DNA from: Desulfocapsa sp.
GTDB taxonomy: Bacteria > Desulfobacterota > Desulfobulbia > Desulfobulbales > Desulfocapsaceae
Assembly (NCBI GenBank): GCA_030145625.1
Contig: JAQYVF010000014.1
Span: 1-64,000 of the forward strand
Reading direction: 5' to 3'
Length of the DNA stretch: 64,000 bases
A model generated the notes under the pieces. The model did no database searches, was not told the DNA's origin, and was given only the letters and a program-made list of their open reading frames with translations. A program made the translations under genes and the position numbers. Positions 53,446 through 62,753 of the stretch are shown piece by piece (within the stretch, counting starts at the first letter, position 1; every line of letters begins with the position of its first letter).

Positions 53446-54360
53446 GTGGTTTTCACTGAAGAGATGGAGCATTCTCATCTGACACAGTTGTTCGAGTCCG
53501 GGTACAGTGATGACCCCCTTGATGAAATTCTCCTCTTGCTTTCTTTTATTGCGCCAGGCTATTCTCAGGAGTCACTTCGTCAGCTGCATCAGGAGATTGC
53601 GAATTTTTTTAACGGGGATCATTCGGAATATCGACCGAGTAACACCCAATATCACAATCTCGGACATACCTACAGCGTTGTCCTGGCGGCCACTCGGCTC
53701 TTTCATGGGCTTTTCTGTGAAGGGCGGCATGTTTCTGAGGAAACATTGAGAAAAGCTCTGTATTGTGCCTATTTTCATGACTGCGGACTTTTACTTAAAA
53801 ATTCTGAGAAGGCTGCCAGTGGAGCGGCATATACCAAGGAGCATGAGGCGCGCTCTATCCTCTTTATGGAACGCTATCTGCAGGAGAAGGCATTTCCGCC
53901 TTCTTTCATTGCGGACTGTTCTCTTATCATTCAATGTACGAATCTTAAAATTGACCCTGATACCCTGGCTTTTCCCTCAGAGGAGGTGAAGCTGGCCGGT
54001 TTTGTCGTGGGCTCGGCTGATATCCTTGCTCAGATGGCTGACAGGTATTACCTGGAACGGTTACCCCTTCTCTTTCAGGAGCACAAGGAAGGGGGGATTA
54101 CTATCTATAATTCTGCAGTGGAACTTATGCAGCATACCACCTTTTTTTATCATCACGTTATTATTGATCGATTGGAGCGGGTGTTTTTTAATATTGTTGA
54201 AGCGATGCGCACCCATTTCCGTGAACGGTGGGATCTGGACAGGAACTTGTATCTGGAGAATATAAGCAAGAATATTAAATATATAAGAACTGTGGCCCTG
54301 TCGTGTGAAGATGAGATGGAGTGTCTGCAGCAGTTTTTGCGGCGCAAGCCTCCATTCTGA
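53446..54360 (+). CDS. HD-domain phosphohydrolase-like protein
   Basis: A protein of up to 304 residues; it starts with GTG at 53446, and an ATG at 53464 (EHSHLTQLF) is an alternative. The HD superfamily metal pattern is visible: YHNLGHTYSV (H...H), AYFHDCGLLL (HD), the later histidine in KEHEARSILFMERYL and the aspartate in GSADILAQMADR. There is no GYP motif, so a cyclic-di-GMP phosphodiesterase of the HD-GYP type is not indicated; the substrate may be a nucleotide. Position beside a cyclase and a PilZ-like gene may be significant. Monocistronic, ending 30 bp from the convergent PilZ-like gene. Confidence 0.75.
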   Translation: MVFTEEMEHSHLTQLFESGYSDDPLDEILLLLSFIAPGYSQESLRQLHQEIANFFNGDHSEYRPSNTQYHNLGHTYSVVLAATRLFHGLFCEGRHVSEETLRKALYCAYFHDCGLLLKNSEKAASGAAYTKEHEARSILFMERYLQEKAFPPSFIADCSLIIQCTNLKIDPDTLAFPSEEVKLAGFVVGSADILAQMADRYYLERLPLLFQEHKEGGITIYNSAVELMQHTTFFYHHVIIDRLERVFFNIVEAMRTHFRERWDLDRNLYLENISKNIKYIRTVALSCEDEMECLQQFLRRKPPF

Positions 54361-54389
54361 GGCTGTGTGTATCAGTGCATGGGGAAAGA

Positions 54390-55313
54390 TCAGGAGAGGA
54401 GGCTGAGACCGCGGGCTTCAGATTTTTCTACCAGCTCTTTGAGAGAAGCCCGTTGGACCCGGGCGACAATGGCCTCGATTTCTGCCGCCAGGGAGCGTGT
54501 TTGCAAGTCGAAATGAATACCACACCGATATTCTACCCCTTTCCTTCCCCTGATCTTGTCCACTTGCAGGGTGGAACCTGATATATGCACATCCTGATCC
54601 TGTTCTATAATAATATGGATATTACGGGGTTCGTCAGGAGTAAAAAGGGGACCCTCCTCTTTTTCTATACTGAAAAATACCTCGTGGGCACTGATTTCAA
54701 GAGGCCTGCTTATTAGTTCCTTTTCCCCGTGTGCCCCGCTAATGATAATCTTGGCGTCCATACCTGCCGGTACCATAGCCCTGTAGGCCCTCACTCCTTT
54801 GATCAGTCTTCCCACCACAGGGTAGGCGAGTTTGAGAAGGGGAATGTCGCGGATTTGGGTCATTTCTTGAAAAAATGTGCCGAATTCAAGGGCGCCGGAA
54901 CGGATAAAAAGGCGCAATACAATCTTTTGGGAGTCTTTGATGTGGATGTTGCCCATACCGGGTTCCAAGGGCAGAGTGACGAGGTACCCCATAGCCTTGA
55001 GATAATCACCCTCAGTGTAAGGCGGTTCTGTCAGGATCGGTTCCCCATCAACTATCTGTTCTATCAGAGCCGGCAGGGCATCGCTCAGACGGGTAATGTA
55101 GATTCTGGTCATACCGTCCAGTTCTATTTCCAGGATCTGCTCCTCAAACAGGGCGGTCTGCAGATAGGGGAGGATACGTTTGGCTTCAGTAAATATTTCA
55201 CCGCTGGAGACGAGTTCTTCTAACTGCTCCATGCTATAATTTTCCTCCGGGAAAAAGAATTTCAGTTTTTTTCCTAGAGCCTGCAATGCTGTTTGGGGAG
55301 AGGGGTCAGTCAT
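54390..55313 (-). CDS. Possible PilZ/YcgR-like protein
   Basis: A 307-residue soluble protein of uncertain family. The first 180 residues are alpha/beta, with an early helix and IYITRLSDALPALIEQ. Residues about 190-290 have alternating strands and an end like RGRKGVEYRCGIHFDLQTRS, then a helix AEIEAIVARVQRASLKEL. That strand-then-'IxF'-then-R-x-R-helix pattern resembles a PilZ domain of the YcgR type, but the usual RxxxR start motif is not clear, so cyclic-di-GMP binding is uncertain. It is cotranscribed with the small gene at 55338 (24 bp upstream) and pepF. Confidence 0.5.
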   Translation of the reverse strand: MTDPSPQTALQALGKKLKFFFPEENYSMEQLEELVSSGEIFTEAKRILPYLQTALFEEQILEIELDGMTRIYITRLSDALPALIEQIVDGEPILTEPPYTEGDYLKAMGYLVTLPLEPGMGNIHIKDSQKIVLRLFIRSGALEFGTFFQEMTQIRDIPLLKLAYPVVGRLIKGVRAYRAMVPAGMDAKIIISGAHGEKELISRPLEISAHEVFFSIEKEEGPLFTPDEPRNIHIIIEQDQDVHISGSTLQVDKIRGRKGVEYRCGIHFDLQTRSLAAEIEAIVARVQRASLKELVEKSEARGLSLLS

Positions 55314-55337
55314 CCGTGATAGCTCTGGTGTTTGGCT

Positions 55338-55541
55338 TTAGTTCTGACGGGGGTCTTTTCCGGTTTCAAACATTTCAAAGAGGTCATAGAACAGCCTGGC
55401 CACTGCACTGAAATGAGTGGCAGATCCGGAGCTTGCGTAGGCCTTGGTCAGTTCCATGGCCCGGGCGAAACTTTCCTGGCTTTCTGATTCATCAGGTGCC
55501 TTCAGCACATGGACAAGACGTTCTCCGATTTCATTTTTCAT
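55338..55541 (-). CDS. Small hypothetical protein
   Basis: A 67-residue cytoplasmic, mostly helical protein with an acidic stretch DESESQESFARAMELTKAYA. No family is recognised. AAGGAG lies seven bases before the ATG, which supports expression. It is between pepF (45 bp upstream) and the PilZ-like gene (24 bp downstream), so it is probably in one operon with them. Confidence 0.65.
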   Translation of the reverse strand: MKNEIGERLVHVLKAPDESESQESFARAMELTKAYASSGSATHFSAVARLFYDLFEMFETGKDPRQN

Positions 55542-55586
55542 GGAATGCTCCTTGTTAAGAAATTATACTATCCTGTTTGGTGTCTT

Positions 55587-57368
55587 TCAAGCTCTTTCCA
55601 CTTCTGTCAGCATCTCTTCTATGACCTGGAGACCGCCCTGCCAGAAAGATGAGTCGTTCAGGTCAATGTTGAAAGGTGCCAGCAGTTCATAGGGCGATTG
55701 GCTGCCTCCTTGAGAAAGAAGGTGGAGATACTTGGGAATGAACGCAGGCCCTTCCTCCTGATAGATACGGTAGAGGGAGAGGACCAGTAACTCTCCGAAG
55801 GCGTAAGAATAAACATAGCCGGGGGTGTGCAGAAAGTGGGGGATATAGGACCACCAGACACGATAATGGTCTCCCAGGGTAACCGCATCGCCGAACATTG
55901 CCTGCTGGCTCTCCATCCAGAGGGTGGAGAGGTCATCGGTGGAGAGTTCTCCCTTATCGCGACGGCTGTTATGGATCAGTTTTTCAAAGCGGTTCATGGA
56001 AATTTGTCGAAAGACAGTGGCAAAGATTGATTCCAGTTTCTGGCAGATAAAGGCCCGTCGCTGGGCAGCATCATCAAGACTTGCCAGCTGTCTGTGAAAG
56101 ATCAGCAGTTCGGCAAAGACCGATGCGGTTTCGGCAAGGACCAGAGGGGTATCACTGTTAAAATATCCTTTTTCTTTTGCCAGATATTGATGGATGCCGT
56201 GTCCAAGTTCATGGGCTACAGTGGATACATCACGGAGATTGCCTGTATAGTTGACCAAGATAAAGGGATGAGCGTCCGGTACTGCCGGATGGGCAAAGGC
56301 TCCACCTCTCTTGCCCTCAAGGAGAGGGGCATGGATCCATTTCTGTTCGAAAAAGAGTGTCGCGATGTCTGCCATCTCCGGAGAAAAGGCATGGAATCCC
56401 TCAAGCACCATTTCCCGGCATTCCTGCCAGGGAATCAACTGATCCGGCAGGGAGTCCAGTGGCGCATAGCGGTCATAGTCCTGCAGCGTCTCAAGGCCCA
56501 TCAGTTCTTTTTTAAACCGGTAATAGCGCTGGACGATATCGTAACGCTCAGTGGTACTGGCTACCAGGGCTTCAACGGTTTGATCTTCAAGCTCGTTGGA
56601 GAGATTTCTGGCACTGACCCATGAAGGGTAGCTGCGCAGTCGGTCATCTATCATCTTTTCGCTTAAGATGGTGTTGAAGATATGGGTGAGGATGTGGAGT
56701 TGACTTTGCAGGCCTTCCGTGAGCTCAATGGCTGCTTTTTGACGTATTTCCCTGCTGCCGGCATAGAGATCTGAGAGTACCTCTTCTTCGCTTCTTTTCT
56801 CTTCACCAAATTCGAGGTGGCCCATGAGTTTTTCAAAGAGGGTGAGCCAGCAGTCCCGACCCACCGGAGAGAGCTCTACCAGCAGGGTCTCTTCTGTTTT
56901 GGAAAGGAGATGGGCTGCATAGCGACGGAGATTACTAAGATAATGACGGTAAGGGGCGGTATCTTCGGCCTTAAGAAAACGATCAGCAGATTCCTGATCC
57001 ATCTTTGCCCATTCCAGGTCAAAAAAGACCAATTCTCGATTGACACGGCTTGCCGCCTCTTTACTCTGTTGGAGGAAGGCTCCGGCTTCACTGTTTTTTA
57101 CCTGGGTAACAAAGTTTAGAAAAGCGTAGGTGTCGATGCGGCCAAGGTTCACCTGGATGCGTTCCAGGCGCCGTACGGTTCGGGCAAAGACAGCAGGATC
57201 CAGTTCCGTAAGTTTTCCGGCACAGCCCTCTTTCAGCAGCTCTGCTTCTTGCAGGCAGAGGTCCAGATCGTCCTGAAGCAGTTCGTCCTGCAGAGAGTCA
57301 TAGAGATCTTCGAGGTTCCATACCACATCAGTGGTACCGAGGTCATTGTTTGTAGAAGCTGATGACAT
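55587..57368 (-). CDS. pepF: M3 family oligoendopeptidase F
   Basis: A 593-residue cytoplasmic zinc peptidase cutting short peptides (7-17 residues). The active-site helix reads TVAHELGHGIHQYL (HEXXH), followed by the third ligand region LVLAETASVFAELL. The N-terminal helical half has WNLEDLYDSLQDELLQDDL and the C-terminal half WWSYIPHFLHTPGYVYSYAFGELLVLSLY, both typical of the PepF/M3B group. Length is standard. It heads an operon with the small and PilZ-like genes. Confidence 0.96.
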   Translation of the reverse strand: MSSASTNNDLGTTDVVWNLEDLYDSLQDELLQDDLDLCLQEAELLKEGCAGKLTELDPAVFARTVRRLERIQVNLGRIDTYAFLNFVTQVKNSEAGAFLQQSKEAASRVNRELVFFDLEWAKMDQESADRFLKAEDTAPYRHYLSNLRRYAAHLLSKTEETLLVELSPVGRDCWLTLFEKLMGHLEFGEEKRSEEEVLSDLYAGSREIRQKAAIELTEGLQSQLHILTHIFNTILSEKMIDDRLRSYPSWVSARNLSNELEDQTVEALVASTTERYDIVQRYYRFKKELMGLETLQDYDRYAPLDSLPDQLIPWQECREMVLEGFHAFSPEMADIATLFFEQKWIHAPLLEGKRGGAFAHPAVPDAHPFILVNYTGNLRDVSTVAHELGHGIHQYLAKEKGYFNSDTPLVLAETASVFAELLIFHRQLASLDDAAQRRAFICQKLESIFATVFRQISMNRFEKLIHNSRRDKGELSTDDLSTLWMESQQAMFGDAVTLGDHYRVWWSYIPHFLHTPGYVYSYAFGELLVLSLYRIYQEEGPAFIPKYLHLLSQGGSQSPYELLAPFNIDLNDSSFWQGGLQVIEEMLTEVERA

Positions 57369-57482
57369 GGAAATATCCTTTACAAAATGAAGGGATTGAG
57401 TAAGTGAGGTCCAGTTGATTTTTTATAGCAGGTCTTCAGTTATTTTCAAGGCTGGAGAACTATCGCGGTGTTTACAGATCCC

Positions 57483-57974
57483 TTATTGTTCAATGAATTC
57501 AACAACGGTAAAAGAAGAAAACAACCAGTCACCCTCTAATTTTTTCGCTGTTATATTTATCTCATAGGCATCAGTAAAGCGATTGTCTTTTGTCTTTCCC
57601 TCCAGGCGGAGGGTGGTTATGATCTCAGCCCTTTCCTTGTCAGGAAGGTCGATGACAGTATCATGGAAATTGAAGCGCGTGTTGGTGAGCTGTTTTTTCA
57701 TCATGAGGATGTGATCACTGATATCTTTTGTGGTGAATTGCCGGTCGATATGAAAAGATTCAATGCTGACTTTGCATGGATTGTTGCACAGTCTTGCAGC
57801 TAAGGCCGCTTTTTTCAGCGTCTCAATGGGTGCATCTTTTTTTGGCGACGAACAGTAGTCAGCCAATGAGGCCAGATTGCGTCTGATCTTTTTCTCGTCA
57901 CTTGGCAGGAAAAAGAGAGTTCCGCCTGCCACGAGCAGGATTGCCAGGAAAATCAGCCAGTTTCTGTTGCTCAT
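57483..57974 (-). CDS. Membrane-anchored hypothetical protein
   Basis: A 163-residue protein with an N-terminal hydrophobic helix (about residues 7-24), then a soluble periplasmic or cytoplasmic domain with two cysteines around CSSPKK and LCNNPCKV. The pattern NFHDTVIDLPDKERAEIITTLRLEGKTKD...EINITAKKLEGDWLFSSFTVVEF resembles NTF2/SnoaL-like cone folds used as small accessory domains. No function is assigned. The start overlaps the stop of the signal peptidase gene by 4 bp, so the two are coupled. Confidence 0.7.
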   Translation of the reverse strand: MSNRNWLIFLAILLVAGGTLFFLPSDEKKIRRNLASLADYCSSPKKDAPIETLKKAALAARLCNNPCKVSIESFHIDRQFTTKDISDHILMMKKQLTNTRFNFHDTVIDLPDKERAEIITTLRLEGKTKDNRFTDAYEINITAKKLEGDWLFSSFTVVEFIEQ

Positions 57975-58468
57975 AAGAGTACTCCTCCCACGATACGATC
58001 TATTCTTACCTGACCAAAACGATGACGGGACATGGCTGTGCCGCGATTATCGCCCACCACATAGACATGTTCGGGGGCTATGATTCTCGGGGCCAGGTTC
58101 CAATCGGAATGATGGTGGACATAGGGTTCATCTATCTGCTTTCCATTGACATACAGGTTTCCTTGCCGGAATTCAACTGTTTCTCCAGGCAGACCGATAA
58201 TACGTTTGAGCAGCATGACACTCCGACCTGTGAAACGAACGGTTACTACGTCAAAGCGCTCTATCTGTGAAAAGAGATACTGGGGGCGCCAGCAGAAGGC
58301 AAAGGATCCATTCTGGTAGGTGGGTTCCATGCTGTGTCCCTGGATACGCAGGGGAATGAGGATATAGCCGAAAAGAAGAAAGCAGGTGAGCCCAACCAGG
58401 ACAAGGCGGAGGAAAAATGTTTTATTCAGGGAGGGAAAGAAAAATCGATGAATAATCGAGGAGGACAT
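57971..58468 (-). CDS. lepB: Signal peptidase I
   Basis: A 165-residue S26 protease cutting Sec and Tat signal peptides. An N-terminal helix (about 15-35) is followed by the serine motif QGHSMEPTYQNG, the catalytic lysine in MLLKRIIGLPGE, and VVGDNRGTAMSRHRFG (box E). At this size it is a short LepB with one membrane anchor, so it may be a secondary copy rather than the main housekeeping enzyme. It is coupled to the next gene and divergent from the histidine kinase, across 276 bp with no other feature I can support. Confidence 0.9.
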   Translation of the reverse strand: MSSSIIHRFFFPSLNKTFFLRLVLVGLTCFLLFGYILIPLRIQGHSMEPTYQNGSFAFCWRPQYLFSQIERFDVVTVRFTGRSVMLLKRIIGLPGETVEFRQGNLYVNGKQIDEPYVHHHSDWNLAPRIIAPEHVYVVGDNRGTAMSRHRFGQVRIDRIVGGVLL

Positions 58469-58744
58469 GGCAGGGCAGATTGCGGTAACATAAGGAATGG
58501 AAATGACCCTCTCCTTTTTTAGGAAGAAGAGTGCCTGAACGGGATAATTCCAGAGTCTTTTAAAAAAACAGTCTACGTGACATGAGCTGGGAAGTCAAAG
58601 AAGAGAGTGTCGTTAGTCTCTTTTTATGAGGCTTTTCAGGAAACTCAGGCAAATTGTGAGTAGATTGTTTAACATTATATGCTGATGTATGTTAGGATGT
58701 TATATGGCTCCAGCTTGTAAAACATTTTCTCCATTTCTCTGTCA

Positions 58745-61039
58745 ATGAAAATTCGGACACTGCTCATCGTTGGCTTGATTGCTCTGGCCTTTATTCCCCT
58801 GCTGATATCCTTAAGCTTAAATCTGCCCAGGGTGCTGAGCCAGTTTAAAGTGGCTGAAGAAAACAGGCAGCTCCTGTTGGTCCAGGGAAATGCCAGACAG
58901 GTCGCCATGGAAATGAAGTGGTACCAGGATAGCTTGAGGGCCTTGAGTTTTAACGTGGGAAGCGTTGAATTGGTTTCCAATATCTCTACAGATGTTTCTA
59001 CACCGGTCATAAAAAAGCGGCTGGGACAAATGGTTGCTCAATGGTATCAACAGAATTCAGAGGTCCTGGCCATACAACTGTTTGATCTACAGGGGCTGGA
59101 GCGTTTTGCGGTTCGTCGAGGCGGTGACGGGATTCTGGCTGTACCACCAGAGAGCAAAGAACGTATAAAGAGTCCTCCTTCTCTGATCGCTATGGCGGGT
59201 CTGCATCCTGAGAGCAGAGTATTTTATGCAGGCTTGGAATTCCTCGATCACATGGGTGATGAGCGGCATCCTGTGATATGTTTAGGAATAGGTCTCCTGA
59301 ATCAGGGAGAAGTGGTCGGCGGGGCCTGTCTCTATCTTGATCTTTTTTCCCTGGTCCAGCGTTATTCAGGGGATCTGATCCAATACAACAGAGAAAGCCA
59401 TCTCTATACTCCTCTCCCTGTATCTGGTTCTTTTGTCCATGACGTCGAGTTTCCTGCAGGAGCGGATCCTGTTAAACCGATATTGATCAAAGAGAGGGGC
59501 GGCCAATCTCTGGCTCTTATCCCTCTCTTTGGGGATGGTTATTTTCCTGAGCACCTGTTGCTTCTTCATGCCGTCAGTCCTGGAAACACGATGGTCTGGG
59601 TGAAAAAATGGCGAAGACAGATGATCATATTTTTCTGCGTTGTTTTACTCTTTGTCTGCCTTCTTGCAAAGAAACTCGCTACTGTCATCGATGATTTTTT
59701 TCAGGAGCTGTTTCGTGCAATTCATAGTTTGCTACATAAACAGCAGCCCTTGTCCCTCTCTTGGTCAGGACCAAGGGAAGTGAAGAGTTTGAGTGATAAT
59801 CTCAACAGCCTTTCCAAACAATACATTGAGAGTCTCAGGTTACAGGAAGAGATGAGGTTTGAGACTCAAAAAATGGAAAAAGAGTTGAGGCAGTCTCAAA
59901 AGATGAAGGCACTTGGTCTTTTGGCAGGCGGGGTGGCTCATGATTTGAATAATATCCTTTCAGGGATTGTCAGTTATCCGCAATTACTCCTCTTGCAGCT
60001 GCCGGAAAAGAGCGAACTTCGAACTCCAATCCTTGAGATTCAGCACTCGGGAGAGCGGGCGGCGGCCGTGGTGGCAGATCTGCTCACTGTTGCCCGTGGG
60101 GTAGCCAGTAAAAAAGAACCATGTGATCTCAACAGATTGGCCCGTGAGTATATTGAATCACCAGAGTGTGTCGCCCTGCAAAAGTACCACGCACAGGTCT
60201 CCTGTGACTGCCAATTCTCATTGGAGGAACTTCCTGTACTTTGCTCTCCCGTGCATGTGAAAAAGGCCCTCATGAATCTGGTAACCAATGCTGTTGAGTC
60301 TATCACGGAAGGTGGCCAGATAGTTGTCTCCACAAGGAGGGAACAACGTGCAGGGGAAAAAAGGCTGGAAACAGACCTGCTGGCAGTAGATTATGGAGTC
60401 TTGCAGATTCAAGACAATGGTCCAGGGATTGAGAAGAAGGATCTGGAACATATCTTTGAGCCGTTTTACAGTAAGAAGAGTATGGGGAGGAGTGGTACAG
60501 GGCTTGGCCTGACCGTGGTCTGGAATACTATGAATGATCATGCCGGCCAGGTCAAGGTCTCCAGTAATGAGGAAGGAACCAGTTTTGAGCTCTTTTTTCC
60601 TTTGTGCAAGGATGAAAAGCCTGATCATGAGAGAAGAGTTTCAGAAGAATATCTACAGGGAAATGGTGAGCATATCCTGGTTGTTGATGATGAACCTCAG
60701 CAGAGAGATTTGGCCAGCAGAATCTTAAGTGTATACGGTTACCGGGTAGAGAGTGTGAACTCAGGTGAGGAGGCAGTGGAATTCCTGAGGCATCATGAAT
60801 GTGATCTGCTTCTGCTGGATATGATCATGGATCCTGGGTTAAGCGGTTATGAAACCTATCGTCAAATTTTGGAGATCCGTCCGCAGCAGAAGGCAATAAT
60901 CGTCAGTGGTTTTTCTGAAAGCCTGAATGTTGAGGATACCAAAAAACTGGGAGCAACGGATTTTGTAAGAAAGCCCTACTCCATGGAAATCCTGGCCCGG
61001 GCAGTCAAGGGTGCATTGGAGAAAAAAGAGACTGCTTAG
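58745..61039 (+). CDS. Hybrid sensor histidine kinase with C-terminal receiver
   Basis: A 764-residue membrane kinase. A first helix (about 4-26) and a second (about 293-315) enclose a periplasmic sensor of about 265 residues. A HAMP-like region and coiled coil lead to HisKA with the phospho-His in LLAGGVAHDLNNILSG (about residue 400), then a HATPase with NLVTNAVESI, IQDNGPGIEKKDL and GTGLGLTVVWNT. A receiver at the end has VVDDEPQQRDLAS and phospho-Asp in LLLLDMIMDPGLSG, with the lysine in DFVRKPYS. There is no HPt domain, so a separate phosphotransfer protein is needed. It ends 5 bp from mobB (convergent). The ligand is unknown. Confidence 0.93.
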   Translation: MKIRTLLIVGLIALAFIPLLISLSLNLPRVLSQFKVAEENRQLLLVQGNARQVAMEMKWYQDSLRALSFNVGSVELVSNISTDVSTPVIKKRLGQMVAQWYQQNSEVLAIQLFDLQGLERFAVRRGGDGILAVPPESKERIKSPPSLIAMAGLHPESRVFYAGLEFLDHMGDERHPVICLGIGLLNQGEVVGGACLYLDLFSLVQRYSGDLIQYNRESHLYTPLPVSGSFVHDVEFPAGADPVKPILIKERGGQSLALIPLFGDGYFPEHLLLLHAVSPGNTMVWVKKWRRQMIIFFCVVLLFVCLLAKKLATVIDDFFQELFRAIHSLLHKQQPLSLSWSGPREVKSLSDNLNSLSKQYIESLRLQEEMRFETQKMEKELRQSQKMKALGLLAGGVAHDLNNILSGIVSYPQLLLLQLPEKSELRTPILEIQHSGERAAAVVADLLTVARGVASKKEPCDLNRLAREYIESPECVALQKYHAQVSCDCQFSLEELPVLCSPVHVKKALMNLVTNAVESITEGGQIVVSTRREQRAGEKRLETDLLAVDYGVLQIQDNGPGIEKKDLEHIFEPFYSKKSMGRSGTGLGLTVVWNTMNDHAGQVKVSSNEEGTSFELFFPLCKDEKPDHERRVSEEYLQGNGEHILVVDDEPQQRDLASRILSVYGYRVESVNSGEEAVEFLRHHECDLLLLDMIMDPGLSGYETYRQILEIRPQQKAIIVSGFSESLNVEDTKKLGATDFVRKPYSMEILARAVKGALEKKETA

Positions 61040-61043
61040 TCCC

Positions 61044-61721
61044 TCATTCCTGTTTTACTTTACCCGTTTTTGGTAGAGTGATCCGTATCTCAATTTCATT
61101 GATATCTCCGTGGTTGACCTTTAGGGAATCGACAAATCCGCTGATGGATCCTGCCAGGGCATCCTGGACAAAATCTTTCATCGGCACACGGCTGCCATTG
61201 ACCAGGAGAGTGGTATGGTCCGTACCATTACCGGCATGCTGGAGGAAGCGTTTTTCGATGAAGGAGGCGATTTCTGCAGCCTCATTGAGGCGGAAGATAT
61301 AGTCGCCGCTTATTTTTTCATCGCTGGCCACGGCGATTACGCCGCTCACCTGGTCACGCAGAAGATCTTTACTGTTACGAAAGACCTCAATCTTGGCCAC
61401 CTGCCGAGCCTTCTTGAACCCTTCACCGATGACGATGTCCACTTCCGGGAAATAGCGATAAGCCAGTGTGGTCAGTGAGTAGCCGCTGTTATCGGTCATC
61501 ATGACAAGCTGGTCCGGAGCCACCAGCAGCACGGAATCAGCCCCTGCCCGGCGGTGGGTATCAGTGTCGGAACCAGGTGTATCGAAGACGACCCCAGTTT
61601 CCTTGGTGGATTTGATTACGGCAACCCGGTAGCCGAGTTCTTTGAGATGGTGAACCACCTGGGAAGCCAGGGTGGTTTTACCGCTGTCGTGCCAGCCGAT
61701 AAAGGTGACAATGGGGAGCAT
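61044..61721 (-). CDS. mobB: Molybdopterin-guanine dinucleotide biosynthesis protein MobB
   Basis: A 225-residue P-loop GTP-binding adaptor of Mo-bisMGD cofactor synthesis. Walker A is TFIGWHDSGKTTLA (residues 5-18), with GSDTDTHRRAGADSVLLVAPDQ and the effector region DIVIGEGFKKARQVAKIEVFR. About 55 residues after the usual MobB end form an extra C-terminal part (TTLLVNGSRVPMKDFVQDAL), longer than E. coli MobB. It sits downstream of fdhC in the same direction, separated by a terminator. It provides cofactor insertion for formate dehydrogenase. Confidence 0.94.
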   Translation of the reverse strand: MLPIVTFIGWHDSGKTTLASQVVHHLKELGYRVAVIKSTKETGVVFDTPGSDTDTHRRAGADSVLLVAPDQLVMMTDNSGYSLTTLAYRYFPEVDIVIGEGFKKARQVAKIEVFRNSKDLLRDQVSGVIAVASDEKISGDYIFRLNEAAEIASFIEKRFLQHAGNGTDHTTLLVNGSRVPMKDFVQDALAGSISGFVDSLKVNHGDINEIEIRITLPKTGKVKQE

Positions 61722-61825
61722 ACAAAACCCTCGAAAAGAAAATACTTCTGAAAGAAATGGGACTAGTTACTGGTATTTCAAGAAGATTATCTTATCCTGC
61801 AGGAAACAGCAAGCAGGGTTTGCAA

Positions 61826-61862
61826 AAGCCCCCTCTCCTCATTGCTGCGGGGAGAGGGGCCT
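61826..61862 (-). terminator. Terminator between fdhC and mobB
   Basis: GC-rich inverted repeat GCCCCCTCTCC...GGAGAGGGGC (61828-61860), on the minus strand followed by CTTTTGC. It lies just downstream of the fdhC stop (61868), so most fdh transcription should stop before mobB. Confidence 0.6.
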
Positions 61863-61867
61863 TTGTT

Positions 61868-62734
61868 TTATATTTTAAATCTGGGGTGAAGGATTTTCAG
61901 CTCAGCCTCGGGTTTGTAGCCGCTAATCATGCTGCGAATAGCACCCTTTATGGCAAAGAGGGACATGTAGAGATGGATAATAAACACTGTCACCATAGCG
62001 GCTCCCAGAAAATTATGAATGATTGCCGAGAGCCGTAGAGTATCCGTGTTTCCCTGAAAAGAATAGAGAAAATAGCCGGTGACTGCCATGACCGTACCAC
62101 CAAGAGTTGCCAGCCAGAACCAGCTTTTTTGTCCGGCATTGAATCTGCCGGCCGGCACCGTTTTGTTCTCCTTACTCAGATAGCCGCCTATCTTCAGCAT
62201 CCATAAAAAATCATAGGGGGCAATGATCATGTCCTTGGCCCAGATGAAGAGCATGAACAGGGCACTGCCGGAAAAGGTTACGGCTGAAATAAGGTGAACG
62301 GTTCGTCCGCTACGCAGCAGAACTCCTCCACCCACCAGTGAGCCGAAAATGGTGAGTAGTCCAGTAATCACCAGCAGAGCAAAGGAGATGGCGGCACACC
62401 AATGAATGCAGCGGCTAAGAAGATTGAAATAATAGATTTGCCTTCCTTCGTGGGAAAATTTCATTGGCCCGATAATAATGTAATGGAGAAAAAATATCAG
62501 GGGCACGACGGTCACCACCAGAAGAAAAATCTGAGAAAAAATATTGGCTTGCAATGAGGTGAAGAGCTGTCCGTACTGCTGCCAGTCTCCGGTGAACAAT
62601 CCGTTGATCTCGTGAAAGGCAGCGGTTGAAGGGCCTGGGCCAAAGCTTGTTAGGAGCTGTCCTTGTGACTGGGCAATGGCCAGTCCGGCCATTGCCCAGA
62701 AAAGGATGCAGCCTGGAAGAATGAGTTTCTTCAT
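61868..62734 (-). CDS. fdhC: Formate dehydrogenase gamma subunit, cytochrome b556
   Basis: A 288-residue membrane cytochrome passing electrons from periplasmic formate dehydrogenase to quinone. The ATG at 62734 is chosen because GAGG lies six bases upstream; a longer frame to 62878 would run into fdhB. After a signal-anchor region (MKKLILPGCILFWAMAGLAIA, given as two hydrophobic pieces) there are four helices. Haem-ligand histidines occur in SRCIHWCAAISF, GRTVHLISAV, IIHNFLGAAM and FIIHLYMSLF. The periplasmic domain includes GPGPSTAAFHEINGLFTGDW. Downstream is a terminator. Confidence 0.93.
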   Translation of the reverse strand: MKKLILPGCILFWAMAGLAIAQSQGQLLTSFGPGPSTAAFHEINGLFTGDWQQYGQLFTSLQANIFSQIFLLVVTVVPLIFFLHYIIIGPMKFSHEGRQIYYFNLLSRCIHWCAAISFALLVITGLLTIFGSLVGGGVLLRSGRTVHLISAVTFSGSALFMLFIWAKDMIIAPYDFLWMLKIGGYLSKENKTVPAGRFNAGQKSWFWLATLGGTVMAVTGYFLYSFQGNTDTLRLSAIIHNFLGAAMVTVFIIHLYMSLFAIKGAIRSMISGYKPEAELKILHPRFKI

Positions 62735-62753
62735 AAGCATCCTCGTAAAGGGA

